Shown one piece after another: positions 45,196 through 53,550 of a stretch of 64,000 nucleotides of DNA; positions within the stretch are counted from its first letter, which is position 1, and every line of letters starts with the position of its first letter. The notes beneath the pieces are model-generated. The model did no database searches. It saw only the letters and a list, made by a program, of their open reading frames with translations, and had not been told where the DNA came from. The position numbers were made by a program, and so were the translations under genes. Where the stretch lies: contig JASSUK010000032.1 of the NCBI GenBank assembly GCA_031963045.1, positions 1 through 64,000 on the forward strand, in the 5' to 3' direction. This DNA is from JASSUD01 sp031963045 (lineage in GTDB: Bacteria; Pseudomonadota; Gammaproteobacteria; Burkholderiales; Burkholderiaceae).

Positions 45196-46098
45196 TTACT
45201 CTTTTGATCGACTACACCAGTCACGCACAAACTGCGAAGCGACGCGCCCAGAGCGCGAGCCTCTCTCTAATGCCCAAATTAGGGCCTCTGAGCGAGCGCG
45301 TTCACTGTCTTGCTCTATTAATCCTGCACGTTGCATCTCACATTGCACAATATCCAAATATTCGTCTTGTTTAAATGGATAAAAATGCAACCATAGGCCA
45401 AAGCGCTCAGACAGCGCAACTTTTTCATCTACGCCTTCGCCTGGATGAATTTCACCTTTTGGGTTTGACGATGTGGGTTGGTTATCGGAAAAATCTTCAG
45501 GCAGCAGGTGACGACGATTGGACGTTGCATAAATCAACATATTGTCAGCTTGCGCTGCAATAGACCCATCCAATGCGACTTTTAGCGATTTATAGCCTGA
45601 TTCACCTGCTTCAAAAGAAAGGTCATCGCAAAACACAATAAAGCGTTCTTCACGCGCGGCTATAAGCTCGGCAATGGTAGGAAGATCATGCATATCCTCC
45701 CTATCGATTTCGATTAAACGCAAACCTGCTGGAGCAAATTGATTCAAACAGGCTTTCACCAACGAAGATTTACCGGTGCCCCGTGCTCCTGTCAGTAGCA
45801 CATGGTTCGCAGGCTGCCCTTTCATAAACTGCCGTGTATTTTGTTCTATACGTTGTTTTTGACGGTCGATATGTTGCAGATCTTTTAATGGGATAGAGGC
45901 ATGTTTCATCACCGGCTTTAAAAAACCACCCGCCGCATTAGACTGCCAACGAAAAGCAGGAGAAGCAGACCAATCTATTTTTCTATGCTGAGGTGACCCC
46001 AACGCATCGAGACGATCCACTAGATCATCCATACGCTGCAAAAAATGCTCTACCCAAGGTTTAATACGCTCAATATCATCACTGTCCATATAGGTCAT
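45196..46098 (-). CDS. DUF815-family AAA+ ATPase
   Basis: 300 residues. Walker A LLTGARGTGKSSLV (~101-114), Walker B-like FIVFCDDLSFE, sensor IYATSNRRHLLPE, and DEKVALSERFGLWLHFYPFKQDEYL with the arginine-finger-like ERFG are characteristic of DUF815 proteins. The biochemical role of the family is not established. The ATG overlaps the lipB stop (ATGA), which suggests co-expression with lipB. In most relatives lipA, not this gene, follows lipB. Confidence 0.88.
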   Translation of the reverse strand: MTYMDSDDIERIKPWVEHFLQRMDDLVDRLDALGSPQHRKIDWSASPAFRWQSNAAGGFLKPVMKHASIPLKDLQHIDRQKQRIEQNTRQFMKGQPANHVLLTGARGTGKSSLVKACLNQFAPAGLRLIEIDREDMHDLPTIAELIAAREERFIVFCDDLSFEAGESGYKSLKVALDGSIAAQADNMLIYATSNRRHLLPEDFSDNQPTSSNPKGEIHPGEGVDEKVALSERFGLWLHFYPFKQDEYLDIVQCEMQRAGLIEQDSERARSEALIWALERGSRSGRVASQFVRDWCSRSKE

Positions 46099-46700
46099 TT
46101 TTCAAAAATACGTTTTATATGCTCTGCCAGCACTTTTGCAACTTCGGTCCAGGTGGCATGCACACCCAGTTTTGCCATATCTATGGTTTGCAACCCCGCA
46201 TAACCGCAGGGATTAATATTATTAAAGGGCTGTAAGTCCATATCTACATTTAGGCTTAAACCGTGATAGCTACACCCTTTGTGGATCTTTAAACCTAAGG
46301 CAGCTATTTTGGCTCCATGCCATAGGCGTAGCTTTTCTCCTGTAGCGCATAACGCCGGAGACAATGCTTTTAGATAAATGCCTGGCGCTCCAGTTCGGCG
46401 CTCTCCTTCAATGCCATAGTGCAGCAGAGTATCCAATACAGCTTGCTCGATCTGATTGACCAGTTCGCGTACCTTCAAGGTGCGCCGGTGCAAATCTAAC
46501 AAAAGATAGGCAATGACCTGGCCTGGACCGTGAAAAGTGATTTGCCCTCCTCGGTCTGTATGCACAACAGGAATAGCACCTTGAGCCGTCAGTAAATGCG
46601 CTGCCTTTCCTGCCTGACCTTGCGTATAGACCGGTGGATGTTCAACAAACCAAATTTCATCCAACGTATCAGGTGTGCGCGCCTGCGTGAAGGCGCGCAT
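46095..46700 (-). CDS. lipB: Octanoyl-ACP:protein octanoyltransferase LipB (start uncertain)
   Basis: 201 residues from the ATG at 46700. Conserved DEIWFVEHPPVYTQGQAGKA, VHTDRGGQITFHGPGQV, RRTGAPGIY, the catalytic Lys in GAKIAALGLKIHKGCSYHG and the Cys in INPCGYAG are present. The enzyme moves octanoyl from ACP to lipoyl domains. The open frame continues upstream in-frame (LRLLWRGLEPYTESWQAM), matching the N-terminus of LipB from other bacteria, but it contains no ATG, GTG or TTG before ybeD ends. The true start may be CTG (46745 or 46796) or ATT (46787). Lies between ybeD and a DUF815 gene. Confidence 0.92.
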   Translation of the reverse strand: MRAFTQARTPDTLDEIWFVEHPPVYTQGQAGKAAHLLTAQGAIPVVHTDRGGQITFHGPGQVIAYLLLDLHRRTLKVRELVNQIEQAVLDTLLHYGIEGERRTGAPGIYLKALSPALCATGEKLRLWHGAKIAALGLKIHKGCSYHGLSLNVDMDLQPFNNINPCGYAGLQTIDMAKLGVHATWTEVAKVLAEHIKRIFEK

Positions 46701-46811
46701 AGCCTGCCAGCTCTCTGTATAAGGCTCAAGGCCACGCCAGAGCAGGCGAAGTGGAAAAGCAGGAGAGGGGGGACGGAGCGTAGAAATAAAATTCAGATTT
46801 TGGAAAAAAGC

Positions 46812-47243
46812 TTATAAAACGTAAGCCACTTTCGGATGTGCCGTCAACGCGCGGTATATATCATCCAAATGGGTACGGTTTTGGGCATACACGGAACAGG
46901 TCAATCCCATATAGCGGCCTGCGCTGGAGGAGCGTTGTTCAATACATTGTGCGTCAAACCGTGGATCGAGCTGACACACTACCGAGATAATTTCATCCAT
47001 GAAATCGCCCTGCGATTTACCCAATACTTTAATGGGAAAGTGGCAGGGGAATTCAAGCAGAAAAGCGGGCGGCACTGCAGTAGTCGCTGCAGCCTGCGTA
47101 ACGTTGCCCGCCATTTCCGTCGACGGACTACTATTTGCAGAGCGTTTTGCTTCTTCTTGAAGCCTTGCACCCTCGTCGGATGCGAGGCTTGAGATCTTTG
47201 CAGAAGAAGCCTCTACGCCATTAATTTCTATCTTTTGTTCCAT
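46812..47243 (-). CDS. ybeD: YbeD/DUF493 family protein
   Basis: 143 residues. The C-terminal ~90 residues (FPCHFPIKVLGKSQGDFMDEIISVV...RYMGLTCSVYAQNRTHLDDIYRALTAHPKVAYVL) are the small ferredoxin-like DUF493 domain found next to lipB. The first ~55 residues are an Ala/Ser/Glu-rich extension that E. coli YbeD (87 residues) lacks. Its start overlaps the end of dacC by 16 bases. In relatives a D-amino-acid aminotransferase gene often lies between dacC and ybeD; it is absent here. Function unproven. Confidence 0.88.
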   Translation of the reverse strand: MEQKIEINGVEASSAKISSLASDEGARLQEEAKRSANSSPSTEMAGNVTQAAATTAVPPAFLLEFPCHFPIKVLGKSQGDFMDEIISVVCQLDPRFDAQCIEQRSSSAGRYMGLTCSVYAQNRTHLDDIYRALTAHPKVAYVL

Positions 47244-48439
47244 TTTTCCTGAATCTTCAACAATAACGCATCCCAGTAGCGGCCAAATATATTGGACTCA
47301 GGAACAGCTTCCAGTGCTACTAAAGGCAGCGTTGTAAAGGGTTTGCCATCCACTTGCACAATAACAGAGCCTACAGCATGGCCTTTTGCAATAGGCGCTA
47401 ACAAGGGCGTCTTAGATTGAATAAGGGTTTTAATTTTATCACCCGATCCACGAGGCACACTCACGATAGAAGCTGACGCGGTACCTACTTTGAGTTTATT
47501 CAGCTTACCTTTGTAAACACGTAGTGCCTCAATAACCTGCCCTTCTTTAAATAAAGGAACAGCATCATAGGCTTGAAAGCCGTAATTGAGCATTTTTAAA
47601 CTATCTTGTATGCGATCAGATTCTTTACGCTCACCCATCACCACTGAAACTATGCGGCGATTTTGTCCAGCCACATTAGGCATAGGACGTTTTGCGGATG
47701 CGATCAAGCAAAATCCAGCCAGCTCAGTATGGCCTGTTTTCAGTCCATCGACACTCGGATCAATCCAGAGCAGTCGATTTCTGTTGGATTGGCGGATCCG
47801 GTTATAGGTAAATTCTTTGACCGAAAAGAGGGAATAGTACTCTGGGAAATCGCGAATCAGATGCGTAGAAAGCACGGCCAGGTCTCCAGCTGTCGTGTAG
47901 TGCTCTGGATCCGGCATGCCATTCGTATCAGCAAAATGCGTACGCGTTAAACCAAGGCGCTGCGCGGTTTGATTCATCATCGTCACAAAATTGGCTTCAC
48001 TTCCTCCTACGAGCTCCGCTAGGGCAAGCGCTGCATCATTGCCTGATTGCACAATCAATCCATGGAGCAATGCATCAACGGTTACAGGCTTATTCGCTTC
48101 AATAAACATACGCGACTCATCGCGTTTCACGCGTCGCACTATGTCACTTGGAATAAACGTTTGTTCCATCGAAATTTTTTTGTCTTTCAATGCGTCAAAC
48201 ACAATGTACGCAGACATAAGCTTCGTGAGAGAAGCAGGCTGTACTCGCTCCTCAGCATTCACGGAAGCTAATACCTGATTACTCGTAGCATCCATCAATA
48301 CCCAGGAAGGCGCTAAAACAGCGGGAGGAGGCACTTGGGCCCAGGCCGTAGCCGCACTCCCCATCCATAAAGAGGCAGACAGAGCCGGCACAAACACAAC
48401 TCTACAGGCAAAACGGCAAATCAGAGAAGAAGCAGACAT
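47228..48439 (-). CDS. dacC: D-alanyl-D-alanine carboxypeptidase (PBP5/6 family)
   Basis: 403 residues. A signal peptide (about 1-34, cleavage near AWA-Q), catalytic SLTK (S70-K73), SGN (VQSGNDAAL) and KTG (DGLKTGHTELAG) are intact, followed by the C-terminal beta domain and a probable amphipathic anchor helix (YWDALLLKIQEKWNKR). It trims the terminal D-Ala from stem peptides in the periplasm. Its normal KTG contrasts with KTS in FtsI. The stop overlaps ybeD. Confidence 0.94.
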   Translation of the reverse strand: MSASSLICRFACRVVFVPALSASLWMGSAATAWAQVPPPAVLAPSWVLMDATSNQVLASVNAEERVQPASLTKLMSAYIVFDALKDKKISMEQTFIPSDIVRRVKRDESRMFIEANKPVTVDALLHGLIVQSGNDAALALAELVGGSEANFVTMMNQTAQRLGLTRTHFADTNGMPDPEHYTTAGDLAVLSTHLIRDFPEYYSLFSVKEFTYNRIRQSNRNRLLWIDPSVDGLKTGHTELAGFCLIASAKRPMPNVAGQNRRIVSVVMGERKESDRIQDSLKMLNYGFQAYDAVPLFKEGQVIEALRVYKGKLNKLKVGTASASIVSVPRGSGDKIKTLIQSKTPLLAPIAKGHAVGSVIVQVDGKPFTTLPLVALEAVPESNIFGRYWDALLLKIQEKWNKR

Positions 48440-48475
48440 AAGGAAGAAGAAAGATAAAAAAAGAAAACCGATTAA

Positions 48476-49138
48476 TTATACGCGCCACGCGCCTTGGATA
48501 ATTTGCCGCAGAAGATGCAGCTTTCGATGAAAAAAATGCGTACCACCAGGAATAACCGTCACAGGCAAATCTTGAGGCCTTGCCCAATCAAATACATCCG
48601 ACAAAGGAATCACATCATCACTCTCTCCATGAATGACGATCGTATCGTGCGGCACATTTGCAATTTTCCAGCGCGTAGTTGCAGTTCCTGCTAACACTAA
48701 ACGTTGAATGGTTTCGCCTTGATCAGCTAATCGCTGAGCCAAATGGGAAACGACAAAGGTTCCAAATGAAAAGCCGGCCAGAACCAAGGGTAATTCAGCA
48801 TAGCCTGGCTGTGCACGCATATAACGCAACACCGCCATCAAATCGTCTTGCTCGCCTATGCCGTGATCATGCACGCCTTGTGTCTCGCCCACTCCACGAA
48901 AATTGGAGCGCACCGCTATATAGTTCATCTGCGTAAACGCACGAGCCAGAGTTTGCGCGACTTTATTATTCATCGTGCCCCCTAATAAAGGGTGAGGATG
49001 CGCAACTAAAACCAATCCCTTCACCTCTTTTGGCATAGACACCATATCACTCTGACGGACGACATCAGGTAGGTCTATAGCCATTTCGATATGACCAACA
49101 GGACCTTCAATCAATGTTTTTTGCGTATGCAAGTTCAT
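48476..49138 (-). CDS. Alpha/beta hydrolase (serine hydrolase)
   Basis: 220 residues. LVLVAHPHPLLGGTMNNKVAQTLARAF (oxyanion/His-rich loop), SNFRGVGETQGVHDHGIGEQDD, nucleophile elbow GFSFG (~121-125), Asp in HGESDDVIPL and the late His in GGTHFFH form the catalytic triad. Family members in Burkholderiales lie upstream of dacC, as here, on the same strand with a ~36-base gap. Substrate unknown. Confidence 0.9.
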   Translation of the reverse strand: MNLHTQKTLIEGPVGHIEMAIDLPDVVRQSDMVSMPKEVKGLVLVAHPHPLLGGTMNNKVAQTLARAFTQMNYIAVRSNFRGVGETQGVHDHGIGEQDDLMAVLRYMRAQPGYAELPLVLAGFSFGTFVVSHLAQRLADQGETIQRLVLAGTATTRWKIANVPHDTIVIHGESDDVIPLSDVFDWARPQDLPVTVIPGGTHFFHRKLHLLRQIIQGAWRV

Positions 49139-49519
49139 AACAATATGCCTTCTTTGTATACAAGGAATGCTGATACTACTCAGTCCACTCTGGAATAGGT
49201 TTATACATTGTCCGAATTAAGATTGTGCTGTAGAGCGGCCATTAAGGCCAAAAAAGCACGGGGATATTTGCATATAAAAGGATTCCAAAGCCTACGCCCC
49301 TACCAAAATAGGGTTTTTTGATCCATCCAATGCATACCCTACGTTTAACACCACTAAATTTCGGAAGTTCTACAAAAACAGCCCATACGACCTATAGCCC
49401 CACTCGCGCAGATGTGCGATTATTTTTTCAATAGCTATTTTTAATGCATCACCCAATTTATAGCAGCGCTTCTATACATAGCGCTGTTCAACTTCCTGAT
49501 ACGCTGCTTCTTAAGTGTA
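49139..49519. other. Intergenic region between divergent hydrolase and relA genes
   Basis: 381 bases that must contain both promoters. I see a weak hairpin CCCTA-CCAAAA-TAGGG followed by TTTTTT (about 49298-49320), which looks like an orphan terminator, and no convincing -35/-10 pair. There are no copies of the two repeat families. Confidence 0.35.
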
Positions 49520-51826
49520 ATGAATACATCACACACAGCACCCTTGAAAACTACGGCCCCATTGCAAAACGATATGTTGGATGATGCACTGGACTTTGTC
49601 CGCGAACATGCAAAAGCGTTATGCCTGCCCTCAGGCGAGCCTGCTATCGATCATGCATTAGGCATGCTTAGCATCATTCAAACCCTGCACGTTGATTCAG
49701 CCACGCTAGCTGCGGCTGTGCTGTGCGATATTGCACAGCCCTGCGACCTCTCCCGTGATCAGCTACATACACGTTTTGGGGCGGATGTAGAGCATCTGAT
49801 CAGCGATGTATGCAAGTTAATGGAACTAGGCCTAAAGGGAGAAAAAGCAGCCAATGCGATTGCTTCGAATGCTAACCGTGCACAGCGCGATGGCAAAACC
49901 CTGCGTCATATTCAAGTTGAATCCCTGCGGAAAATGCTGCTTGCATTTGCGCAAGATATTCGCGTGGTACTCATTCGTCTCGCCTCTCGCTTACAAACAC
50001 TACGCTACTACGCTGCAGCCAAAATTACGCCACCACAAGACTTTGCCAGAGAAACCTTGGATCTGGATGCGCCGCTGGCTAACCGCCTTGGTATATGGCA
50101 AATCAAATGGGAACTAGAAGATCTCGCTTTTCGGTTTGAAGATCCTGATACCTACAAGCAAATCGCGCGCCATCTCGATGAGAAGCGCGCAGAGCGCGAA
50201 TTATTCATTGCAAGCGCAGTGGAGCGATTAAAGGAAGAACTGCTAACAGCAGGCATCCAGGCTCAAGTGAATGGGCGTCCTAAGCATATCTATAGTATCT
50301 GGAAAAAGATGCATGGTAAGCAACTCAGCTTTGCCCAGCTCCATGATGTGCGTGCTTTTCGCATCATTGTCCAAGATGTGAAGGAATGCTATGGAGCATT
50401 GGGGATCGTCCATCATATTTGGCGCCCTATCCCCAAAGAATTCGACGACTATATTTCAAGGCCCAAGCCCAATGGCTATAAGTCTTTACATACCGTCGTA
50501 CTAGATGAACAAGACCGTACGCTAGAAATTCAAATTCGCACGGTCGACATGCACCGTTTCTCTGAATATGGTGTAGCGGCGCATTGGCGCTATAAAGAAG
50601 CAGGAACCAAAGGCTATCGCGGAGAATCTACGGCCACAGGCTCGCATGATGAAAAAATTGCCTGGCTGCGTCAACTGCTGACCTGGCAACCTCATCATGC
50701 CACAGGGGAAACCCTAGACAACACGCCTTCTGCATCGATACTAATGGCTATGCAAGAAGCGCCTTCTTGGCCACCCGCACACCCCTCGTCTGCAGAAGAA
50801 CCTATTTATGTGCTAACCCCACAAGCACGGATTATTGAGCTGCCTCACGGAGCCACTCCCGTCGATTTTGCCTATCATCTCCATACAGAGCTTGGGCATC
50901 GTTGCCGTGGCGCACGTATTGATGGCGCTATGGCACCGCTCAATACACCTTTGCAAAATGGGCAAACCGTTGAAATTATTACAGCCAAACAAGGTGGACC
51001 TTCGCGTGATTGGCTCAATATGCAGCACGGCTATTTATGTAGCGGGCGTGCAAAACAAAAAGTACGGGCATGGTTTCACGCAATAGAGCATCAAGAAACC
51101 TGTGCAGCTGGGCGTGCGACGCTGGAAAAATTCTTACAACGCGAAGGCAAAACGTCGATCAATTTTGAAGAGCTCTCTGGCAAACTCGCATTTAAATCGC
51201 CTGATGATTTATTTCATGCCGTGGGCAAGGACATTATCAGCCTACGTCAGATTGAGCACACACTAAATGTTGCCCAGCCTGAAGAAAGCCCCGCCAAAAC
51301 CTCTCACGAGGAACTACTCGAACCATTAACACGTGAGTCCAGTCGATCCAGCGTCACACGCGGCGCATCTGGCGGCGTGCTGATTCTTGGGCAGCATAGC
51401 CTAGTTACGCAATTCGCTAGATGCTGCCGTCCTGCACCACCTGATCTGATCTCAGGCTTTATTACCAGAGGCAAAGGTGCATCTATTCACCGCGCACAAT
51501 GCAGCAACTTTTTACGCTTGGCCAAACATATTCCCGAACGCGTTGCGCAAGCCTCCTGGGCGGATAACGCCTTACATACCAGCAGTACAACGCTCTACCC
51601 TGTCGATCTCTACATCCAAGCCAAAGACCGCCCAGGATTACTACACAATATATTTGAAGTCTTTTCCCGAGAAAGAATCAATATTACCAACGCCAGTAGC
51701 AACGCTAAAAGCATGCTGAGCACCATCCAACTCACCATTGAAATCCCTCACGCAGCCCGTCTTCAAAATGCCCTTAAGACCCTCGCTTCCATCCCAGATA
51801 TTTTGCAAGTTACGCGGAAAAACTAA
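49520..51826 (+). CDS. relA: GTP pyrophosphokinase RelA (ppGpp synthetase)
   Basis: 768 residues. A degenerate HD domain (about 25-180) has C69-D70 where hydrolases have HD, so (p)ppGpp hydrolysis is not expected. The synthetase domain contains VNGRPKHIYSIWKKM, the DVRAFRI block and KEFDDYISRPKPNGYKSLHT. E-F-D-D (about 307-310) is the acidic EXDD motif of monofunctional RelA, not RXKD of SpoT. TGS (ITVLTPQARIIELPHGAT-like), a Cys-containing ZFD (RCCRPAPPD) and a C-terminal ACT domain (RPGLLHNIFEVFSRERINITNA) follow. It is activated on stalled ribosomes. No spoT partner is in this window. Confidence 0.93.
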   Translation: MNTSHTAPLKTTAPLQNDMLDDALDFVREHAKALCLPSGEPAIDHALGMLSIIQTLHVDSATLAAAVLCDIAQPCDLSRDQLHTRFGADVEHLISDVCKLMELGLKGEKAANAIASNANRAQRDGKTLRHIQVESLRKMLLAFAQDIRVVLIRLASRLQTLRYYAAAKITPPQDFARETLDLDAPLANRLGIWQIKWELEDLAFRFEDPDTYKQIARHLDEKRAERELFIASAVERLKEELLTAGIQAQVNGRPKHIYSIWKKMHGKQLSFAQLHDVRAFRIIVQDVKECYGALGIVHHIWRPIPKEFDDYISRPKPNGYKSLHTVVLDEQDRTLEIQIRTVDMHRFSEYGVAAHWRYKEAGTKGYRGESTATGSHDEKIAWLRQLLTWQPHHATGETLDNTPSASILMAMQEAPSWPPAHPSSAEEPIYVLTPQARIIELPHGATPVDFAYHLHTELGHRCRGARIDGAMAPLNTPLQNGQTVEIITAKQGGPSRDWLNMQHGYLCSGRAKQKVRAWFHAIEHQETCAAGRATLEKFLQREGKTSINFEELSGKLAFKSPDDLFHAVGKDIISLRQIEHTLNVAQPEESPAKTSHEELLEPLTRESSRSSVTRGASGGVLILGQHSLVTQFARCCRPAPPDLISGFITRGKGASIHRAQCSNFLRLAKHIPERVAQASWADNALHTSSTTLYPVDLYIQAKDRPGLLHNIFEVFSRERINITNASSNAKSMLSTIQLTIEIPHAARLQNALKTLASIPDILQVTRKN

Positions 51827-51840
51827 TAATTAACGGATGT

Positions 51841-52016
51841 TGCGCAGGTATTCAAAAAGACAGTGGTATGCATGTTGGGGTTCGTGCCTCACCCCAACCT
51901 ACCGAGAGACCCATGTAAAAAGGATTCACCAAACTCCACCAACCACAAAAAAAAGCAAAGAAGGGTAGGTTGGTGGTGACGAAGGAACCCCAACATGCAT
52001 ACCACTGCCTCCTTGA
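51841..52016. repeat. REP/BIME-like inverted repeat, copy 7
   Basis: Resembles copy 6 turned round: TGCGCAGGTATTCAAAAAGA on the left, then a GAGGCACGAA-type arm with GGGG, a ~60-base spacer and a GACGAAGGAA-type arm. The right outer end is diverged. It lies in the 403-base gap 51827-52229 between convergent relA and radC, together with the fragment at 52046 and the radC terminator. Confidence 0.88.
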
Positions 52017-52045
52017 AGACCAGCTCACAAACTACCAAAAACAAA

Positions 52046-52073
52046 GATTAAAAGTCAGAGGCATGCATGTTGG
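52046..52073 (+). repeat. REP/BIME-like repeat fragment, copy 8
   Basis: GATTAAAAGTCAGAGGCATG followed by CATGTTGG matches the outer half of an arm and stops abruptly at CACACGCG. Confidence 0.6.
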
Positions 52074-52081
52074 CACACGCG

Positions 52082-52105
52082 AAAAAAAACCTTCCAACTG
52101 GAAGG
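52082..52105 (-). terminator. Rho-independent terminator downstream of radC
   Basis: Stem CCTTCC/GGAAGG with a 4-base loop. On the minus strand it is followed by eight T's. It lies 125 bases past the radC stop; the short stem makes it moderate. Confidence 0.65.
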
Positions 52106-52229
52106 CTTATATAAAGTGGCACAAATCAATACTTCTACCGTAATACATAGAGGAGAACATCTCAAATATCTTGGAAATCGCCCTAACAGAATATTGGGGT
52201 TCCGCTGTCACTCCAATATACAATTGAAT

Positions 52230-53033
52230 TTAAGAAGGCATGATGGAGGTTTCGGAGAATGAGAAAATCTTATTGTTGGATACAATAAAATGATCCAACA
52301 GCCGGATATCCATCACCTTCAGCACCATATGCAACACTTGTGTGAGTTCTTTATCGGCTTCACTAGGTGTAACACCGCCAGAAGGGTGGTTGTGGGCGAT
52401 GATTAAAGAGGCGGCATGGAGTTGCAGCGCCTCGCGCACGATTTCTCTAGGATAGACTACTGTTCTCGTCAACGTGCCGTGTGCGACTTCCCGCGCACAA
52501 ATTAGGCGATGGCGCGCATCTAAATATAAGCACACGAAAACTTCTTGTTGGCGCCCCCCTATCAGTAGCCTAAGGTAATTACGCACGGCCGTAGAGGACT
52601 CAAAAAAAGTGCTTTCTTTTAGCTCTTCTGCTAAAGAGCGGTGCACCAGTTCACTGATAGCTTGCAGTTGAGCAATTTTGGCAGCACCTAGGCCATGTAC
52701 TTTTTCTAGTGCTTGGGCTGGCGCGCTTAAAAGCTCACGTAACGAACCAAAACTGTTGATAAGACTACGCCCCAAATCTACTGCACTGCATCCTTTGACG
52801 CCGGTACGTAAAAAAATGGCTAATAACTCGGCATTAGATAGCGCAGCCGCTCCTTCTGCGAGCAATTTTTCCCGGGGACGTTCGAGTTTAGGCCAGGCAT
52901 GAATAGGGAAAGAGGTGCTTAGTATACCGCTATCCCTCTCTTCCTCTTCCCCCTCTTCTTCTAAAATAAAAGAGGCGCAACGCGACCCATCTGCTACGTA
53001 CTCTTCTTCTTTTTCCGCATCTTCGAAAAGCAT
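52230..53033 (-). CDS. radC: RadC family JAB1/MPN metalloprotein
   Basis: 267 residues. A helix-hairpin-helix region (KVHGLGAAKIAQLQA, ~109-123) precedes the JAMM metalloprotease-type motif HNHPSGGVTPSEAD (~214-227). The N-terminal ~40 residues are strongly acidic (EEEGEEEERD) and look like an added tail; REKLLAEGAAALSNAELLAIFLRTG is the usual RadC start. Despite the name, a DNA-repair role is not established. It is divergent from fkpB by 75 bases. Confidence 0.93.
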   Translation of the reverse strand: MLFEDAEKEEEYVADGSRCASFILEEEGEEEERDSGILSTSFPIHAWPKLERPREKLLAEGAAALSNAELLAIFLRTGVKGCSAVDLGRSLINSFGSLRELLSAPAQALEKVHGLGAAKIAQLQAISELVHRSLAEELKESTFFESSTAVRNYLRLLIGGRQQEVFVCLYLDARHRLICAREVAHGTLTRTVVYPREIVREALQLHAASLIIAHNHPSGGVTPSEADKELTQVLHMVLKVMDIRLLDHFIVSNNKIFSFSETSIMPS

Positions 53034-53108
53034 AGTCCATGCCCTTGTAGGTAGATCCCTTACAATGTGGCCTTTCCTAGATTAAAGCCTCTAGTAGGCG
53101 CTATAAAA

Positions 53109-53549
53109 ATGAAAACTACCATCGAGCTTGAGTCTCACGTGACATTGCATTACCGTTTAACCCTCCCTGATGGCCGGGATGTAGTGAACACGTTCACCAG
53201 CAAACCTGCAACCTTGCTCATAGGCGCGCAACAAATCGCTCCACCCCTAGAAGCTATTTTGCTTGGTTTAGAGACAGGCTGTCACTCTGTCTTTCAGCTA
53301 CAGTCCGAAGAAGCATTTGGTGCACGTAACCCCGATTTGATTCAGAAAGTTTCACTGAACTTGCTGCGCTCGCATAATGTGGACATAGCAAATTACCAGC
53401 CCGGTGATATTGTCGAATTCAATGCGACAGGGGGACGCTTTGCAGGCGTGTTAAAAGAGATAGAAGGCACTGCTGCACTCTTTGATTTCAATCACCCGCT
53501 TGCAGGCCAAGCACTCACTTTTGAAGTGCAAATTATTGGAATTTTGTAA
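53109..53549 (+). CDS. fkpB: FKBP-type peptidyl-prolyl isomerase (FkpB/SlpA-like)
   Basis: 146 residues from the ATG at 53109 (MKTTIELESHVTLHYRLTLPDG); a longer frame from 53067 adds 14 residues. FKBP fold with an inserted flap, as in SlyD/SlpA: SKPATLLIGAQQIAPPLEAILLGLETG, then PGDIVEFNA and the terminal HPLAGQALTFEVQIIGI motif typical of the family. It catalyses proline isomerisation and acts as a folding helper. It precedes ispH by one base, a pairing conserved in many Proteobacteria. Confidence 0.94.
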   Translation: MKTTIELESHVTLHYRLTLPDGRDVVNTFTSKPATLLIGAQQIAPPLEAILLGLETGCHSVFQLQSEEAFGARNPDLIQKVSLNLLRSHNVDIANYQPGDIVEFNATGGRFAGVLKEIEGTAALFDFNHPLAGQALTFEVQIIGIL

Positions 53550-53550
53550 C

